Of a stretch of DNA of 64,000 nt, positions 50,001-58,900 are shown one piece after another (position 1 is the stretch's first letter; every line of letters begins with the position of its first letter). Source of the DNA: Ifrita kowaldi. Its lineage: Eukaryota; Chordata; Aves; Passeriformes; Cinclosomatidae. The notes under the pieces are model-generated. The model saw nothing but the letters and a program-made list of their open reading frames with translations, ran no database searches and had not been told where the DNA came from. Made by a program: the position numbers and the translations under genes. The stretch spans positions 471,737 through 535,736 of the forward strand of contig VZRS01001718.1 in assembly GCA_013398055.1 (NCBI GenBank), in the 5' to 3' direction.

Positions 50001-53000
50001 TCTTCACTGCCAAGCTCTGAACCGGTTCAAATCTCCTCCTAGAGACATTCCTTAGGTGCAAGTCAGAGGAGAGTTTAACTATGCAGTGACCACTTGAGCT
50101 GCCATGAAATAACACCTCTCAGAAAACAGCAGCCTCTAAAAAAACCTGAGGCAGCATTGTTTCAGCCTGTCAGAGACCATTTGAACATTTTCATTTGTTT
50201 TAAGTCTTACACTGGTCTGTTCAGAAGGTAGAAGTAGCTTTGAAGCTTATTTTCCTTTTGAAAGGATTTCCTCTCCCACGCCGGAAGGTTAAACACACCC
50301 ATTCTTCCACAGTTCACTTAAAATTGTTTCTTACTGTACATCTGGAAAGGGAAAAACAGACCAAGATAGATATTGTTTCAGCCTCTCTGTTTCCCTCAGA
50401 AACAGCCCCGAATATCAAACAGGGCCCCTGCTGCCCTATGAGTTCCTTGTTATTTCAAATTCACCAAGTCTCTGCCAGTGGTGTGGGGAGTACTGCACAA
50501 TGGGGAAAGGCTTCAGTGGATATGCATAATCTTTGCTTTCAGAAGGATGCTGGCATTTGAAGTGATTACAAGAGAGTGCCTCAAGCACTAGGTGAATGCT
50601 GTTCAAAACATTGACCATTTAATTCGGAGATGAGTGAACTAAAGTGCTTATCATTCCTGCTGTGCAGAGTGGCCATCAGAAAGGGAAGGGTATTTTTCTT
50701 CTCTCTCCTGTTAGCACATTTCCTTCCCTCTGCTTAAGCTCTGCTGGGAATTCAGTATGAAGCTCTGAACTGAAATAATTGGAAGGACTCAGTAGGATGA
50801 TATGCTCAGAAGCCATAACCCTCTCCAGCAGACCTGCTGCCAGCCTGGGAAATGCTGTCAGTTCTAGTGGCCATCGCATCCTCGGAGTGTGTTGCTGTTG
50901 GGTGTTCAGCACCACCTTCCAATATGCTCACCCCTTCATGCAGGGGGCTTGCCCCTATATAGAGGGTGCTGCAGTATCATGTTTTGGCAGAATATCTCTC
51001 AGGTATACTTTCCAGAAATGCTCTGGTAGCTTTTGTATGGGGAGCTGTTTGTCCCCAGTACATTAATTACATCCTGGAAAATTTCCTGGGACAGATAAAA
51101 CAGCATTCATGTGCTATCCATAAATGTGTGTGTTATCTGAATTATGCCAACTATTCTATTCATTTATGGTTCTGATTTTATATGAAGTGTCAGCCCATGA
51201 GTAGTGAGAACAAGTTTATTTTAATGCAGCTGATTACACAACACTGGAAAAAAAAGAATAGGCTGATGTTGCTCTTGCATAAATTTTTTAGAAGACATTT
51301 TCCCTTAGGACTAGTTTTCAAACTCTGAATAGCTTTAACAGATTCATATTTGAAAGAAGACAGCAATGGCCTTATAAACAGACTGATTTTTAAGAATTAC
51401 ACAGTTACTGGCAATGTAGGGTTATTTCTCCCAGAGCCCAAGTACAGATCCACACGTCAGCTCGCATAGGTTAACATGAGGCTGTCAGATGTAAATGTTG
51501 TGAGGAATTCTTGATCCTCTGCTGACTATAAAGAGACTTTGTTCACAAATAGCTTCCTGCTATCCAGACCCTGAGCTGTTGCTGAACTACGTGCTAATAA
51601 ACAAAAGGCAGAGGTGTATTTATTGTCAGACAAGCTCCCTTGCAGGCAGGCACTTAAAAAACACCCAGGTCATGACTTGACCAATCATGTAGAAAAACAA
51701 TCATCAAACAAAAAAAAATTTCAGGAGGTATAATGAAGGGAGGCACATAAGGGAACCCTGCATGGATGATTTACCTGATTCTGACTTGTCAAATGAGCAC
51801 AGTGGTTCAGTTTTTTCACGTTGACCAGACAGGCTCTGTGAAGTGTAACACTGGCTAAATGACAGTTTGTCAAAATGCATGGGAAAGTAAAAAAAAAAAA
51901 AGATATTGGTTTGTCTGCTAGAATTCTTCCTGCTCCCATGAATGTCATTAAGAAACTCAAGAATGTCTTCAAATACCATCTGTGAGAAATTTTGTCTCCC
52001 ACCTGTGACTGAAAAGACAGACATTGTCAAAATTATTTATCACTAAAAGAAAACCAGACATAATTTTAAGGGTGAAGCAGGAAAACAGGGTGAACAGCAT
52101 ATATCTTTATGTTGTCCTCGTATTGTGAAGCATTTATGGAAAGATGAAAAATGGTACACAGGATGGTATTGATTTGCTTTGGCAGAACTTTAGATTTACT
52201 TTGTTCAGAGGAAAATTATGCCATTACATAGGAAGGCAATGGGGACCTGCAGGAACTTACTGGTATTTCCTTTCATTTAAAATCCCAGACACCTGTAGGT
52301 TACCTAGTCTGTCCCTGGATAAGATGGGAGTTATAGGTCTGTGCCTACAGCTGCAGAAATGTCTTGAGATAATTCCTCACCTGAGCAGGATTTTCTTGCT
52401 ACTTAATTCTGTGATTCAAACCCAACTCAGATGAAATAGCAGAGAGCACCCACCAAGTACACAGTATGCTGGGAAGGAAAGCTGCTCCGTGCCAGGAAGG
52501 TTGGTCACTTGTTTCAACACTGGACACAGGAAAAGCCACTTCTGATTTTTGTGATAGTGTTTAGGGGATTTTGATTGCAGGCAACAAAGTCTGTTGGCTA
52601 AATACCCCAATTTTCCAAAGATCTCATCATTTATACTCAGAGTTATTCTGCAGGCTTTTGTTTGGTTCTCTTACTACTTTCAAGCAAGTCTGCAAGAACT
52701 GAAAGCATGAATGGGAAGTGGGGCCAAAAAGAGGTATCCTGACACTGTATCTTATTTATTAGGGGAATTATTAGAGGAATGTTTTAATTGAATATTCATT
52801 TCTGTACCTCCACAGTATTAAAGAGACCTGTGACTGCTGATGAGCTCTTGATGCCTGGAGCCCCATATGTTAGAAAAACTTTTACGGTATGTCTCCAGTA
52901 TTTTTCTTCATTTTCTGCATGTTATATGCATAGGGCAATCCAAACAGACATTTTCTGGTGGGATAATTAGAGCTTATTTGCATTTACTGAGGTTTGTACT

Positions 53001-53627
53001 TTAAAATCCCAAACTCCATGATCAGTACTTCCACAAATTTCAGGTCTGATTCGGCACTTGTTTATCCTGTTTTTATGCCAGTGTGATACTGCTGACTTAA
53101 AAGGGGTGTAAAATTACATAAACCCAGTAACATTTGTATTATACAAACTCATCCAGACTTGGTGCTCCTGCTCTGCAGGAGCGGATCACCTACCCAAACT
53201 GAAGTTTTCTACCAGGGTCTTTCTATATGATGGGACAGAAAATTTGACTGACATACATTATTAGAGCCTTTCTTTAAAGACCTTTTTGAACGTAGTCATT
53301 GGAAGCACTGCTTTTATAGTCTCCTAGTTCAACAAAAAAAGTTCCCTGAAAGCAAGAAGAATCATTTGGATAGAGTCTTTCCCATGAGTGACATAGCAGC
53401 CTGCACTCTACTATGTGTTGGAAGTATAGAGACGCTGAAATTACATCTTGGACCATTTGGAAGTTGCCCCCTTGAATTTCATGGAGCTGCTTGAAAGTGA
53501 TCATGTCCGTTCCTCTTTCCAGATCGTTGGCGACGCCGTGGGCTGGGGCTTTGTGGTGCGGGGGAGCAAACCCTGCCACATCCAGGCTGTGGACCCCAGT
53601 GGGCCAGCAGCTGCAGCTGGGATGAAG
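25841..53627 (+). CDS. DEPTOR: DEPTOR coding sequence, exons 2-8 (partial, 5' and 3' exons outside window)
   Basis: Join of 25841-26019, 28029-28152, 33846-34024, 48763-48948, 49567-49701, 52816-52886 and 53523-53627 (979 nt, about 326 codons). DEPTOR is a cytosolic inhibitor of mTOR that binds the kinase and restrains mTORC1 and mTORC2. Domain order is DEP1 (exons 2-3), DEP2 (exons 4-5), a basic then serine-rich linker (5-7), and PDZ (from exon 8). Human DEPTOR is 409 residues; roughly 40 at the N-terminus and 44 at the C-terminus are missing here, which fits one absent exon at each end. Every junction has gt..ag and split codons rejoin in frame (phases 2,1,2,1,1,1,0 at exon entry, counted as bases carried in). 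No internal stop or frameshift was found, so this looks like a functional gene. Identity rests on remembered human sequence, but the match is close along all seven exons. Confidence 0.96.
26020..28028 (+). other. DEPTOR: DEPTOR intron 2
   Basis: 2009-bp intron from gtaagt (26020) to tgtttcag (28028). No coding similarity or recognisable repeat was seen, apart from a short TA/TG run near 27160-27180. Confidence 0.9.
28029..28152 (+). CDS. DEPTOR: DEPTOR exon 3: end of first DEP domain
   Basis: This 124-nt exon encodes CDEHKEFKDVKLFYRFRKDD, then GTFPLDNEVKVFMRGQRLYE and the first two bases of a Lys codon. The acceptor is tgtttcag ending at 28028 and the donor is AA|gtatgt at 28152/28153. LFYRF is the terminal beta-strand and wing typical of DEP folds, and the PLDNEV..RGQRLYEK part is the linker into DEP2. 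The only difference I notice from human is Val for Ala in EVKVFM. Exons 2+3 total 303 nt, so joint skipping of both would remove DEP1 in frame. Confidence 0.95.
28153..33845 (+). other. DEPTOR: DEPTOR intron 3
   Basis: 5693-bp intron from gtatgt (28153) to taccag (33845). It is AT-rich. It contains an AT-rich inverted repeat cluster at about 28450-28490 and a C11 tract at 32960-32970 followed closely by A7. No gene or transposon was recognised in it. Confidence 0.9.
33846..34024 (+). CDS. DEPTOR: DEPTOR exon 4: second DEP domain, N-terminal two thirds
   Basis: This 179-nt exon encodes LMSSENTLLQAREEEGVKYE, then the DEP core TFVASEFIDWLIQEGEATTR and the helix ending LLEHGIIQH. The acceptor is taccag ending at 33845 and the donor is G|gtgaga at 34024/34025. 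It has exactly the same length and the same entry and exit phases as exon 2, and the two align at the ELIDWL / EFIDWL and GIIQH / SIIHH positions, as expected if DEP1 and DEP2 arose by exon duplication. Differences from human as remembered are mild (SSENT for SPENT, IDWLIQ for LDWLVQ). An in-frame stop follows within a few codons of the donor. Confidence 0.96.
36965..37112 (+). mobile_element. tRNA-Ile-derived SINE with CR1-like tail (TguSINE1-like)
   Basis: The head (36965-37038) follows a tRNA-Ile(AAT) gene. An A box tagctccattgg (36972-36983), an anticodon region gctaataatgc (36998-37008), a B box ggtttgatcc (37017-37026) and a 3' end gggcca (37033-37038) are all in register. The tail (37039-37112) has the CR1 3' terminal motif, with gttggacttgatgatccttt and cccttccaactcagaatatt, ending in ttctgtgattttgtg. 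A tRNA head fused to a CR1 tail is how SINEs mobilised by CR1 machinery are built, and a tRNA-Ile version (TguSINE1) is known in passerines. Mutated stem positions and the fused tail argue against a working tRNA gene. Confidence 0.82.
38605..39725 (+). mobile_element. CR1 LINE fragment: reverse transcriptase C-terminal half plus 3' UTR
   Basis: About 1.1 kb, the longest CR1 copy in the window. Readable segments, in shifting frames, are AFDTVSHGILLQKLYS (about 38615-38662), NWLDGQAW (about 38704-38727), PPGSVLGPG, DDTKLVGSVDLLEG (about 38845-38886), VRPHLKS near 39200, YKKDIEGLERVQRRG near 39245 and FRLDIMKNFFTERVV near 39505. Stops and frameshifts interrupt it. The end motif ggtcttttccaacctaaaca (39691-39710) and atgattttgt mark the 3' terminus. 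It is closely similar to the copy at 12859-13787, in the same orientation. The 5' boundary is approximate. Confidence 0.93.
48763..48948 (+). CDS. DEPTOR: DEPTOR exon 5: end of second DEP domain and Arg-rich segment
   Basis: This 186-nt exon encodes SNKHHFMDSNLLYQCRMNF, then five arginines (48822-48836), LMELLTEKS, and the start of the linker HDSPFCLRKQNHDNRK. The acceptor is ttcttttcctag ending at 48762 and the donor is TCAG|gtgact at 48948/48949. The segment closes DEP2 (final strand LLYQ.RMNF) and the basic run follows at once. Human has, from memory, LYQFRMNF; here codon 48807-48809 is TGC (Cys) instead of a Phe codon. The segment after LLTEKS differs more from human than the DEP core does, as expected for a flexible linker. 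It begins the linker that in mammals carries most of the phosphorylation sites. Confidence 0.95.
48949..49566 (+). other. DEPTOR: DEPTOR intron 5
   Basis: 618-bp intron, the shortest in the window, from gtgact (48949) to tgcttgtag (49566). No recognisable feature lies inside. Confidence 0.9.
49567..49701 (+). CDS. DEPTOR: DEPTOR exon 6: serine-rich linker with betaTrCP phosphodegron
   Basis: This 135-nt exon encodes SPTKEIKIVSAVRRSSMSSC, then GSSGYFSSSPTLSSSPPVLC and NPKS. The acceptor is tgcttgtag ending at 49566 and the donor is TCTG|gtgagc at 49701/49702. SSGYFS (49632-49649) matches the phosphodegron recognised by SCF-betaTrCP in mammalian DEPTOR, where CK1 acts after mTOR priming. The downstream Ser-Pro pairs sit where mTOR-dependent sites were mapped in human. 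The exon is almost identical to human at protein level, unlike the neighbouring linker in exon 5, which suggests strong constraint on this regulatory module. Regulation in this species is inferred from the motif, not shown. Confidence 0.95.
49702..52815 (+). other. DEPTOR: DEPTOR intron 6
   Basis: 3114-bp intron from gtgagc (49702) to tccacag (52815). No gene or recognisable transposon was seen; there is an A12 run near 51889. Confidence 0.9.
52816..52886 (+). CDS. DEPTOR: DEPTOR exon 7: linker leading into the PDZ domain
   Basis: This short 71-nt exon encodes LKRPVTADELLMPGAPYVRK followed by TFT. The acceptor is tacctccacag ending at 52815; its first two bases complete the Val codon begun in exon 6. 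The donor is ACG|gtatgt at 52886/52887 and leaves phase 0. It matches the human segment between the degron and the PDZ domain with small changes (TADELLMPG for TSEELLTPG, PYVRK for PYARK). If the donor is ignored, the frame runs on only about 28 codons before a stop at 52968-52970. Confidence 0.93.
52887..53522 (+). other. DEPTOR: DEPTOR intron 7
   Basis: 636-bp intron from gtatgt (52887) to ctttccag (53522). Nothing recognisable lies inside. Confidence 0.9.
53523..53627 (+). CDS. DEPTOR: DEPTOR exon 8: N-terminal half of the PDZ domain
   Basis: This 105-nt exon encodes IVGDAVGWGFVVRGSKPCHI, then QAVDPSGPAAAAGMK. The acceptor is tcctctttccag ending at 53522 and the donor is AAG|gtgggt at 53627/53628; entry and exit are both phase 0. 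GWGF is the carboxylate-binding loop of the PDZ fold, and the later alanine-rich turn precedes the strand that binds the partner. In mammals the PDZ domain is the part of DEPTOR that binds the FAT region of mTOR. The final exon, which completes PDZ and the C-terminus, was not found in the 10.4 kb that follow. The exon is GC-rich against its AT-rich introns, and its protein sequence looks identical to human. Confidence 0.95.
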
Positions 53628-54418
53628 GTGGGTTTTCAGAATGGGATGATTTCCCAGGGGAAGTTGTGCTGCTCAGTAAAGGTCTTGGGCTACCTGTATT
53701 TGGGGAGGGAGAGGTGCTTTTGTTTCCAGTGTTGAGTGCCTTTGTCTCAATTTCAGGCATTTGTGCACAGTGAGTTCTGTTGCCTTTCAACCCCCTCCCG
53801 TTTCTTTTGTTCTGTCCTTGAGATTCTTGAAGTCTCTTTTTTACACGAGACTCGATTATCCTTTCCAAGTTGCTTTCTTGACCTTTTCCCTTTTTGAGGT
53901 GGGTGTTTATTCACATGGTTGGCTGGTTTTGGTGGTGGTGGTGTTATGGTTTTTTGATTGATTTTTTATTTTCATGTTTCTTTTAAACACGACACAATTT
54001 TAGCTTCCCTCTTTACTTTCCAATTTATGTGATTACTGGTATGCAGCTTCTGGACTTTGCCTGTATAGGAACAGGCAAAGTCAGACATACTTAGTGAAAG
54101 TGAAGCTAGCATAGCCCATTGTTCAGTGCAAAACAGTCACGATTTAACACAGTTTGGAAAGAACAACGGATGATACTTTCACATTTCATAAACAGATGAA
54201 ATAGTTTCATAAGTGATTTAAGAATCAATAAATACACATTCCACTTTTAACTTTTGCACTGCTAATGCAGAGCCCATTGACTTATCTTGTCTCAGGGGGT
54301 TTTCTGATGCTGCTCGAGTACCAGTGTCCCACAGCCTTCCTAGAGAGAGTGTCCTGCAAAGAACAGCTCTTCTAGGGGCGAAGGCAAACCTCCCTGGACA
54401 GCGAGGGATTTCAGCAAG

Positions 54419-54795
54419 TGTAGCGATTTCTCAGCTACAAGTGATTTCAGCTCTTGTGATTCAGCTCTTTGTGAAATTCCCCGAAGCTAACACGGGGACA
54501 GAGAGACAGGGAGACCTGTATGGCAGTTCCACAGAGAAGGTAGCTTTATTGTCCAGCAGCCTCTGTGAAGGGGAGGCCAGGAACAGGTTCCCCCCTCGAT
54601 CTCAGGGCAGACCTGAGCTCTTTTTATGGGAAAGGCTGGGGTGGGGTAGAAACCAGTTAGCCAACTGGGTACAAGGTATTACCATAAGGAAGCAAGGCAT
54701 GCTGGGGGTGGTTCACTTGCTCACCGTAACCTAAAAGTGAGTTGCTCAACTCAGAGTCCTTATGGCCTCAGGCACCCCTTCTCCAGGTGAGCACA
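54419..54795 (-). mobile_element. LTR-like segment (second, unrelated LTR)
   Basis: Read on the - strand, this segment begins TGTGCTCACC (54795) and ends GAAATCGCTACA (54419). In the expected order and spacing for an LTR it holds a TATA-like CCCATAAAAAGAGC (about 54620) and a polyadenylation signal AATAAA (about 54549-54554). It shares no obvious sequence with the LTR next to it at 54805-55132. The U5 end is uncertain; an alternative terminus is TTTCACA near 54470. I found no target-site duplication and no primer binding site, so it may be a solo LTR or a fragment. Confidence 0.5.
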
Positions 54796-54804
54796 GAGGG
54801 CTGG

Positions 54805-55132
54805 TGTCGCTAGTGAGCAGAGTCCCAGTGAGAAACTACACAGATGGTTTATGAAGATAAGAAAACCGACGCTTTATTAATTTACAGATGCGCTTATATA
54901 CCTTAGCACGCTGGGCTGACATAAGGGTATTGGTTAACTGACCAACCACCCCCCAGAGGGATTGGCTGGACCCAGTAACTCTTAGCTCATGTATTTTCTT
55001 CGTTGGTATCATAACAATACCATAGTTTACAATATCTCTCAACTGTTTTCCCACAGTGTCTGTGAGAAAACAAGGCTTCCACACAGATGCCTGTCAGAAA
55101 ACTAAAATCTCCCTGCACCCAGGCCTTCAACA
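54805..55132 (-). mobile_element. Endogenous retrovirus 3' LTR
   Basis: Read on the - strand, the LTR runs from TGTTGAAGGCC (55132) to CTAGCGACA (54805), about 328 bp with TG..CA ends. It has a TATA box GGTATATAAGCGC (about 54890-54902) and AATAAA (about 54875-54880), defining U3, R and U5. A polypurine tract lies immediately upstream in viral sense (55133-55150), as expected of a 3' LTR. The outer U3 boundary may be up to about 10 bp further right. The orientation is antisense to DEPTOR, common for retained intronic proviruses. I could not identify a matching 5' LTR, gag or pol, so the provirus is heavily truncated. Confidence 0.75.
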
Positions 55133-55150
55133 TCCACTATTCCCCCTTTT
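55133..55150 (-). other. Retroviral polypurine tract
   Basis: The - strand reads AAAAGGGGGAATAGTGGA immediately before the LTR start. A purine-rich run next to U3 is the plus-strand primer site of retroviruses. It supports calling 54805-55132 a 3' LTR. Confidence 0.65.
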
Positions 55151-55219
55151 AGTTTTTTTTAAAAAATGAAACCAGGCACTGATTTAAAGTGACAAAGAGA
55201 GTCCCCAGCAGTGCCACAA

Positions 55220-55319
55220 AAGGTATATAAGCGCATCTGTAAATTAATAAAGTGTCGGTTTTCTTATCTTCATAAACCGTCCGTGTCGTTTCTCACTGGG
55301 ACTCTGCTCACTAGTGACA
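55220..55319 (+). repeat. Inverted partial copy of the neighbouring LTR (TATA box to U5 end)
   Basis: This 100-bp segment is the reverse complement of 54805-54904, with about five mismatches counted by eye (roughly 95% identity). On the + strand it runs from AAGGTATATAAGCGC through AATAAA to CTAGTGACA, so it ends exactly at the LTR terminus and starts a few bases before the TATA box. It sits between the env-like stop (55353-55355) and the polypurine tract. The two arms are separated by 315 bp. Confidence 0.9.
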
Positions 55320-55352
55320 GGCTGGTGGGCTAAGAGCTCACAGCCCTCCACA

Positions 55353-55918
55353 TTACCTGTGGGCTTGGATCACATCCTGCATATATCTGTGAATTAATCT
55401 CTGCCTTGTACAAAGTGAAGAATAACAGCAAAGTATTATGTTAAGTACAGATAAAAGCAAGAAAATTAAGTTAGCTGCTATACCTGCTCCAATGGCCAGA
55501 AAGATTAAATTACCAGTTTATGCCATGCTTTATTGTATGGCAGCAACACAGATGAAGGTTTTAGGTGTATTCCCCAGTTTGCCATCAATTTTGTCCAGCC
55601 TTCTAATTCATCACACTCATCCCAGTTGCCTCTCACCTGGATATTCACACCCACCAAGCTGGAGGCCACAGCTCCAGGGATACACATCCTGCCCACTGCA
55701 CGGTGCCAGACCTGCCTTGGGACCCTCCTTAGCAAGTGCACGACAGGGGTTTCTGCTCTCTGGCTGCTGATTCTTTTTTCAATGAATCTTTCAAGAACAT
55801 ACTGTCTTTGAAACATTTTTTTTTTTAGTCCAGGCAGGCAGGCAAAACCCCTGGGACAGGGAATGGCAGCTGCAGAGCTTGTTGGTACATGCAGCATCCA
55901 GACACATCCTGCTGGCAA
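55353..55918 (-). pseudogene. Retroviral env-like C-terminal remnant, frameshifted
   Basis: A 137-codon open frame (55918 down to 55508, stop at 55505-55507) is followed, in a shifted frame, by about 50 codons (55505-55356) ending at a stop at 55353-55355. The second part has a long hydrophobic, membrane-spanning stretch with paired cysteines at its end and then a short basic tail, as in the transmembrane subunit of a retroviral envelope. Its position just upstream of a polypurine tract and 3' LTR on the same strand fits env. The upstream region is lost or unrecognisable, and the frame break near 55505-55520 makes it non-functional. I do not recognise the retroviral family. Confidence 0.45.
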
Positions 55919-58900
55919 ACAGCTTGAATTCTGAGGGAGCTGGAATTTTTTTATATGTTTTATACAACACCTAAATATAATATACAGTTACAGTTTTTAT
56001 ATGAAGAGTATAATTTTAAAATAATGATCCTGCCTAAAATTTAAAGACCCTAAATTAAAAAATAAGTAATTAATTCATGCGTATATTTTAGATCCTGAAC
56101 TTGGGAGTTTAGTATTTTACACCACCTTTTCTCTGAATATAGAAGCTAGCAGTAAAGTGGAACAATTCTGAAACCTGACTTGTAAAAAGCAACACTGTGG
56201 TGTCATATGTGTAACCCCATGGGGTTGCAGAGGTCTACCTGAACCATTCAAGACAGACGAATGCAAAATAGTTCACTGTCCCAAGAGGAACAAACAGTGT
56301 TGTAAAACTGGGATATATTACCTTGATTTTACACAAGGACAGATCTGATGATTTTCAAAGCTGTTATCTTTATATGAAATGGTTTTTCAGAGCAGAATTG
56401 CACATAAAAATTTATAGCTGTATATGAGATGAGCCCCTCTTCAGACACGAAAATTGTTGCCCCATTTTTGGAAATGCTGAATACCTTTAGCCTAGTGAAG
56501 AAATGGTGTTTTTCTTTGAAAATAAGGGCTTTTGTTGAGATGTTCCCATGGCAATAAGTATGTAAATCATAGTGCAGTATTTGAAATTTTAAAAAAATCT
56601 ATGTCACTTAATCCATCTGTTTACAGAACTCCTCAATCTGGCAAATTTAAAGGAATCAAGTGACAGGCTTTAGATGACAGCTCCTGGAAATGAAACATTT
56701 CCCTGTGTGGAAGCTGCAGGAAGGGCATTTTGAAAACAGGCTGTTGGGCATGGTGACTTCTGGTAGGCTGGTGCAAGAGGCCTTTGTCTGCAAAAAGAGT
56801 GCTACACCAAAGAAGCGCTAACAAGGAAAGTTGGCTATGATGAAAAGGGCAAGAATTTGAAGAAGAGCCAAGCCTTGGCGTTGCAGTTTGTAGAAAAGTT
56901 CTTGGCAGTAGCAGCAGGGATTTTCCTCCTAAGGAGATGCATCCACTGTAATTGTTTTCAGAAGTGTCTTTATTTGTAAAGCTTGTGATTTTGCACTTGC
57001 CTGTTTTGGAGAGCACTATTTTCCTGTCTCTGCATTATGCTGGACAGACCATTGAGAGAAGACTGCTGCCTACAATCTCATTGTAGAACCTTGGTTTGTG
57101 CATTTAAAATTCTACCATGTATCACAGAAAGCAGTAAACACTGTAGGCTCAACCTACCTGCTGGACTTAGTGGTGGCTTGCTTTCAGTTTGACCTTGGCT
57201 GGGCTCTTGGGCTGTTCCAAAGTGCTGTGAATGGGGAGTCTGAGTGAGAACTCAATGAGCTTGGGACAGAGCTCTGACCATGTGCAGTGGCTGGGGCTGG
57301 GCAGGGCGCGAGCGGCTGGGACATGTGGGCTCTGTCACACACATGCACCTCGGCGTGGCAGCACTTGCCATCTCCTTATGTGTGACATCCTCTTCAGGGG
57401 GAATTTTCAGACAATTTATTTTTGATAAAATCCCTGCTAGCATGGTCTGCTGAAGATGTGTGAGAGGCTGTAAGCTTTAGGACTTGATACCTCTCTTGGA
57501 GCTGGTAAATAGGATTACCACTCACAGTCTGAGGTTTCAGGTGTGAAGCTGAGAAAATAATTCAATCAATATTTAGTCAATTAGCTTTATTAGAGTATTT
57601 TTGGACGTGGTTTGCTGAAGTGTGGTTGCCTGTGGCAGTGCTGAGAGGAGAGTGGTTGCTGTAAGCGCATTAACAAGTGGGAGCTGGAGGCGACGCGAGG
57701 CTATGAAAGGAGTCAGTGTTGCGATGCGTTCTGAGTTATTTGCAGCTCTGTTTAGCTGTCTGCTGTCGTCAGCAGTGCAGACAGGAACAGCAGGATTTTG
57801 AAGTTCCCAGGTTGCTTTAATATTCATTCTTGACTGGCTGAAAAATCTGGTTCTCTGCAGATGACATTGCTAAATATTGCCAGCTGTTGTCAGTAAAACT
57901 CTTTTTCTCTTTTTTCAGTGATTTATTCTGTAGGTTCATTTCTGTTTTTAAGGTGCAAATATTCCTTGAAGAGTAACAATTTGGCTTCAAACTAGTGACG
58001 TAAATTATGCATCACATTGTTATTTAGTGTGCCATAATTGCAACAGAGTGTGATGGAACAAGCAGACCTAGCTAAGTATGAGGCTTGTGAGAGGGACAAA
58101 TTAATCACTCATTTTGCTGATCATCCGTTCTTCCCACTGGCTGGAGAACCCAGTGCCCAACTCCAACCGTTAAAGAAAGCTATCTGATTCCTTAAACTGA
58201 TTCTTAGCAGATTAGTATTTATAGCTGTTACACGTACGGTCTTCAAATTCTACAAATTGCCAGTGGCCGTTCATGCTTTTCAAGCCTATTCTTCTTCATT
58301 TCAGTCAGCAGCAGGGAGTTTGAAGGACCACGTATGGTCACTGGTACCAACCCCTTCTGTTTGGAGCTCAGCTTGGGAACTGTGATGTGCAGCCAGGACC
58401 CTTCCAGCATGGCTCTGCTCTCCTGATCCCTAAAAGCTGGCACAGGGAGGAGATCAGCTTCAGAAATTTTCTGCCTGTGCATTTGTCTTCTGCATTCACA
58501 AATGATTATTTCAGGTCCAGTTTCTCAAATGATTTCACTAGCAGAATAAGAGCCAGTTCTCAAGTGTAATTGAGTTGCCACTGTGTCAAGAAGCCGACTG
58601 ATGTCACTTCATCGAGGTCATCAGGCCCATTCCATGCAATCAAAGGAACATCTGTACTATCTGATTAGTCCAAAGAATTCAAGTACTGCCACAGTAACAA
58701 CATATTACAGGCCTGTAACATGGAAGACTAAAAGGCACACATTATAAGTGTCTAGTGGGGTGAAAACCAACCCAAAACCATGTGATGTCAGAGGAATTGC
58801 CAATGCCTTATATTCCTGCAACTGGAAGAAATTTGAACTGTGAGATTCTCATGAAGTTGAGCATACTTCATGCTGCAGAGAAACACAAAACCCATTTGAT

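Noticed and set aside
53479..53868. 129-codon - strand open frame over exon 8
   Set aside because: It is antisense to the GC-rich DEPTOR PDZ exon. The sense-strand exon explains the open frame.
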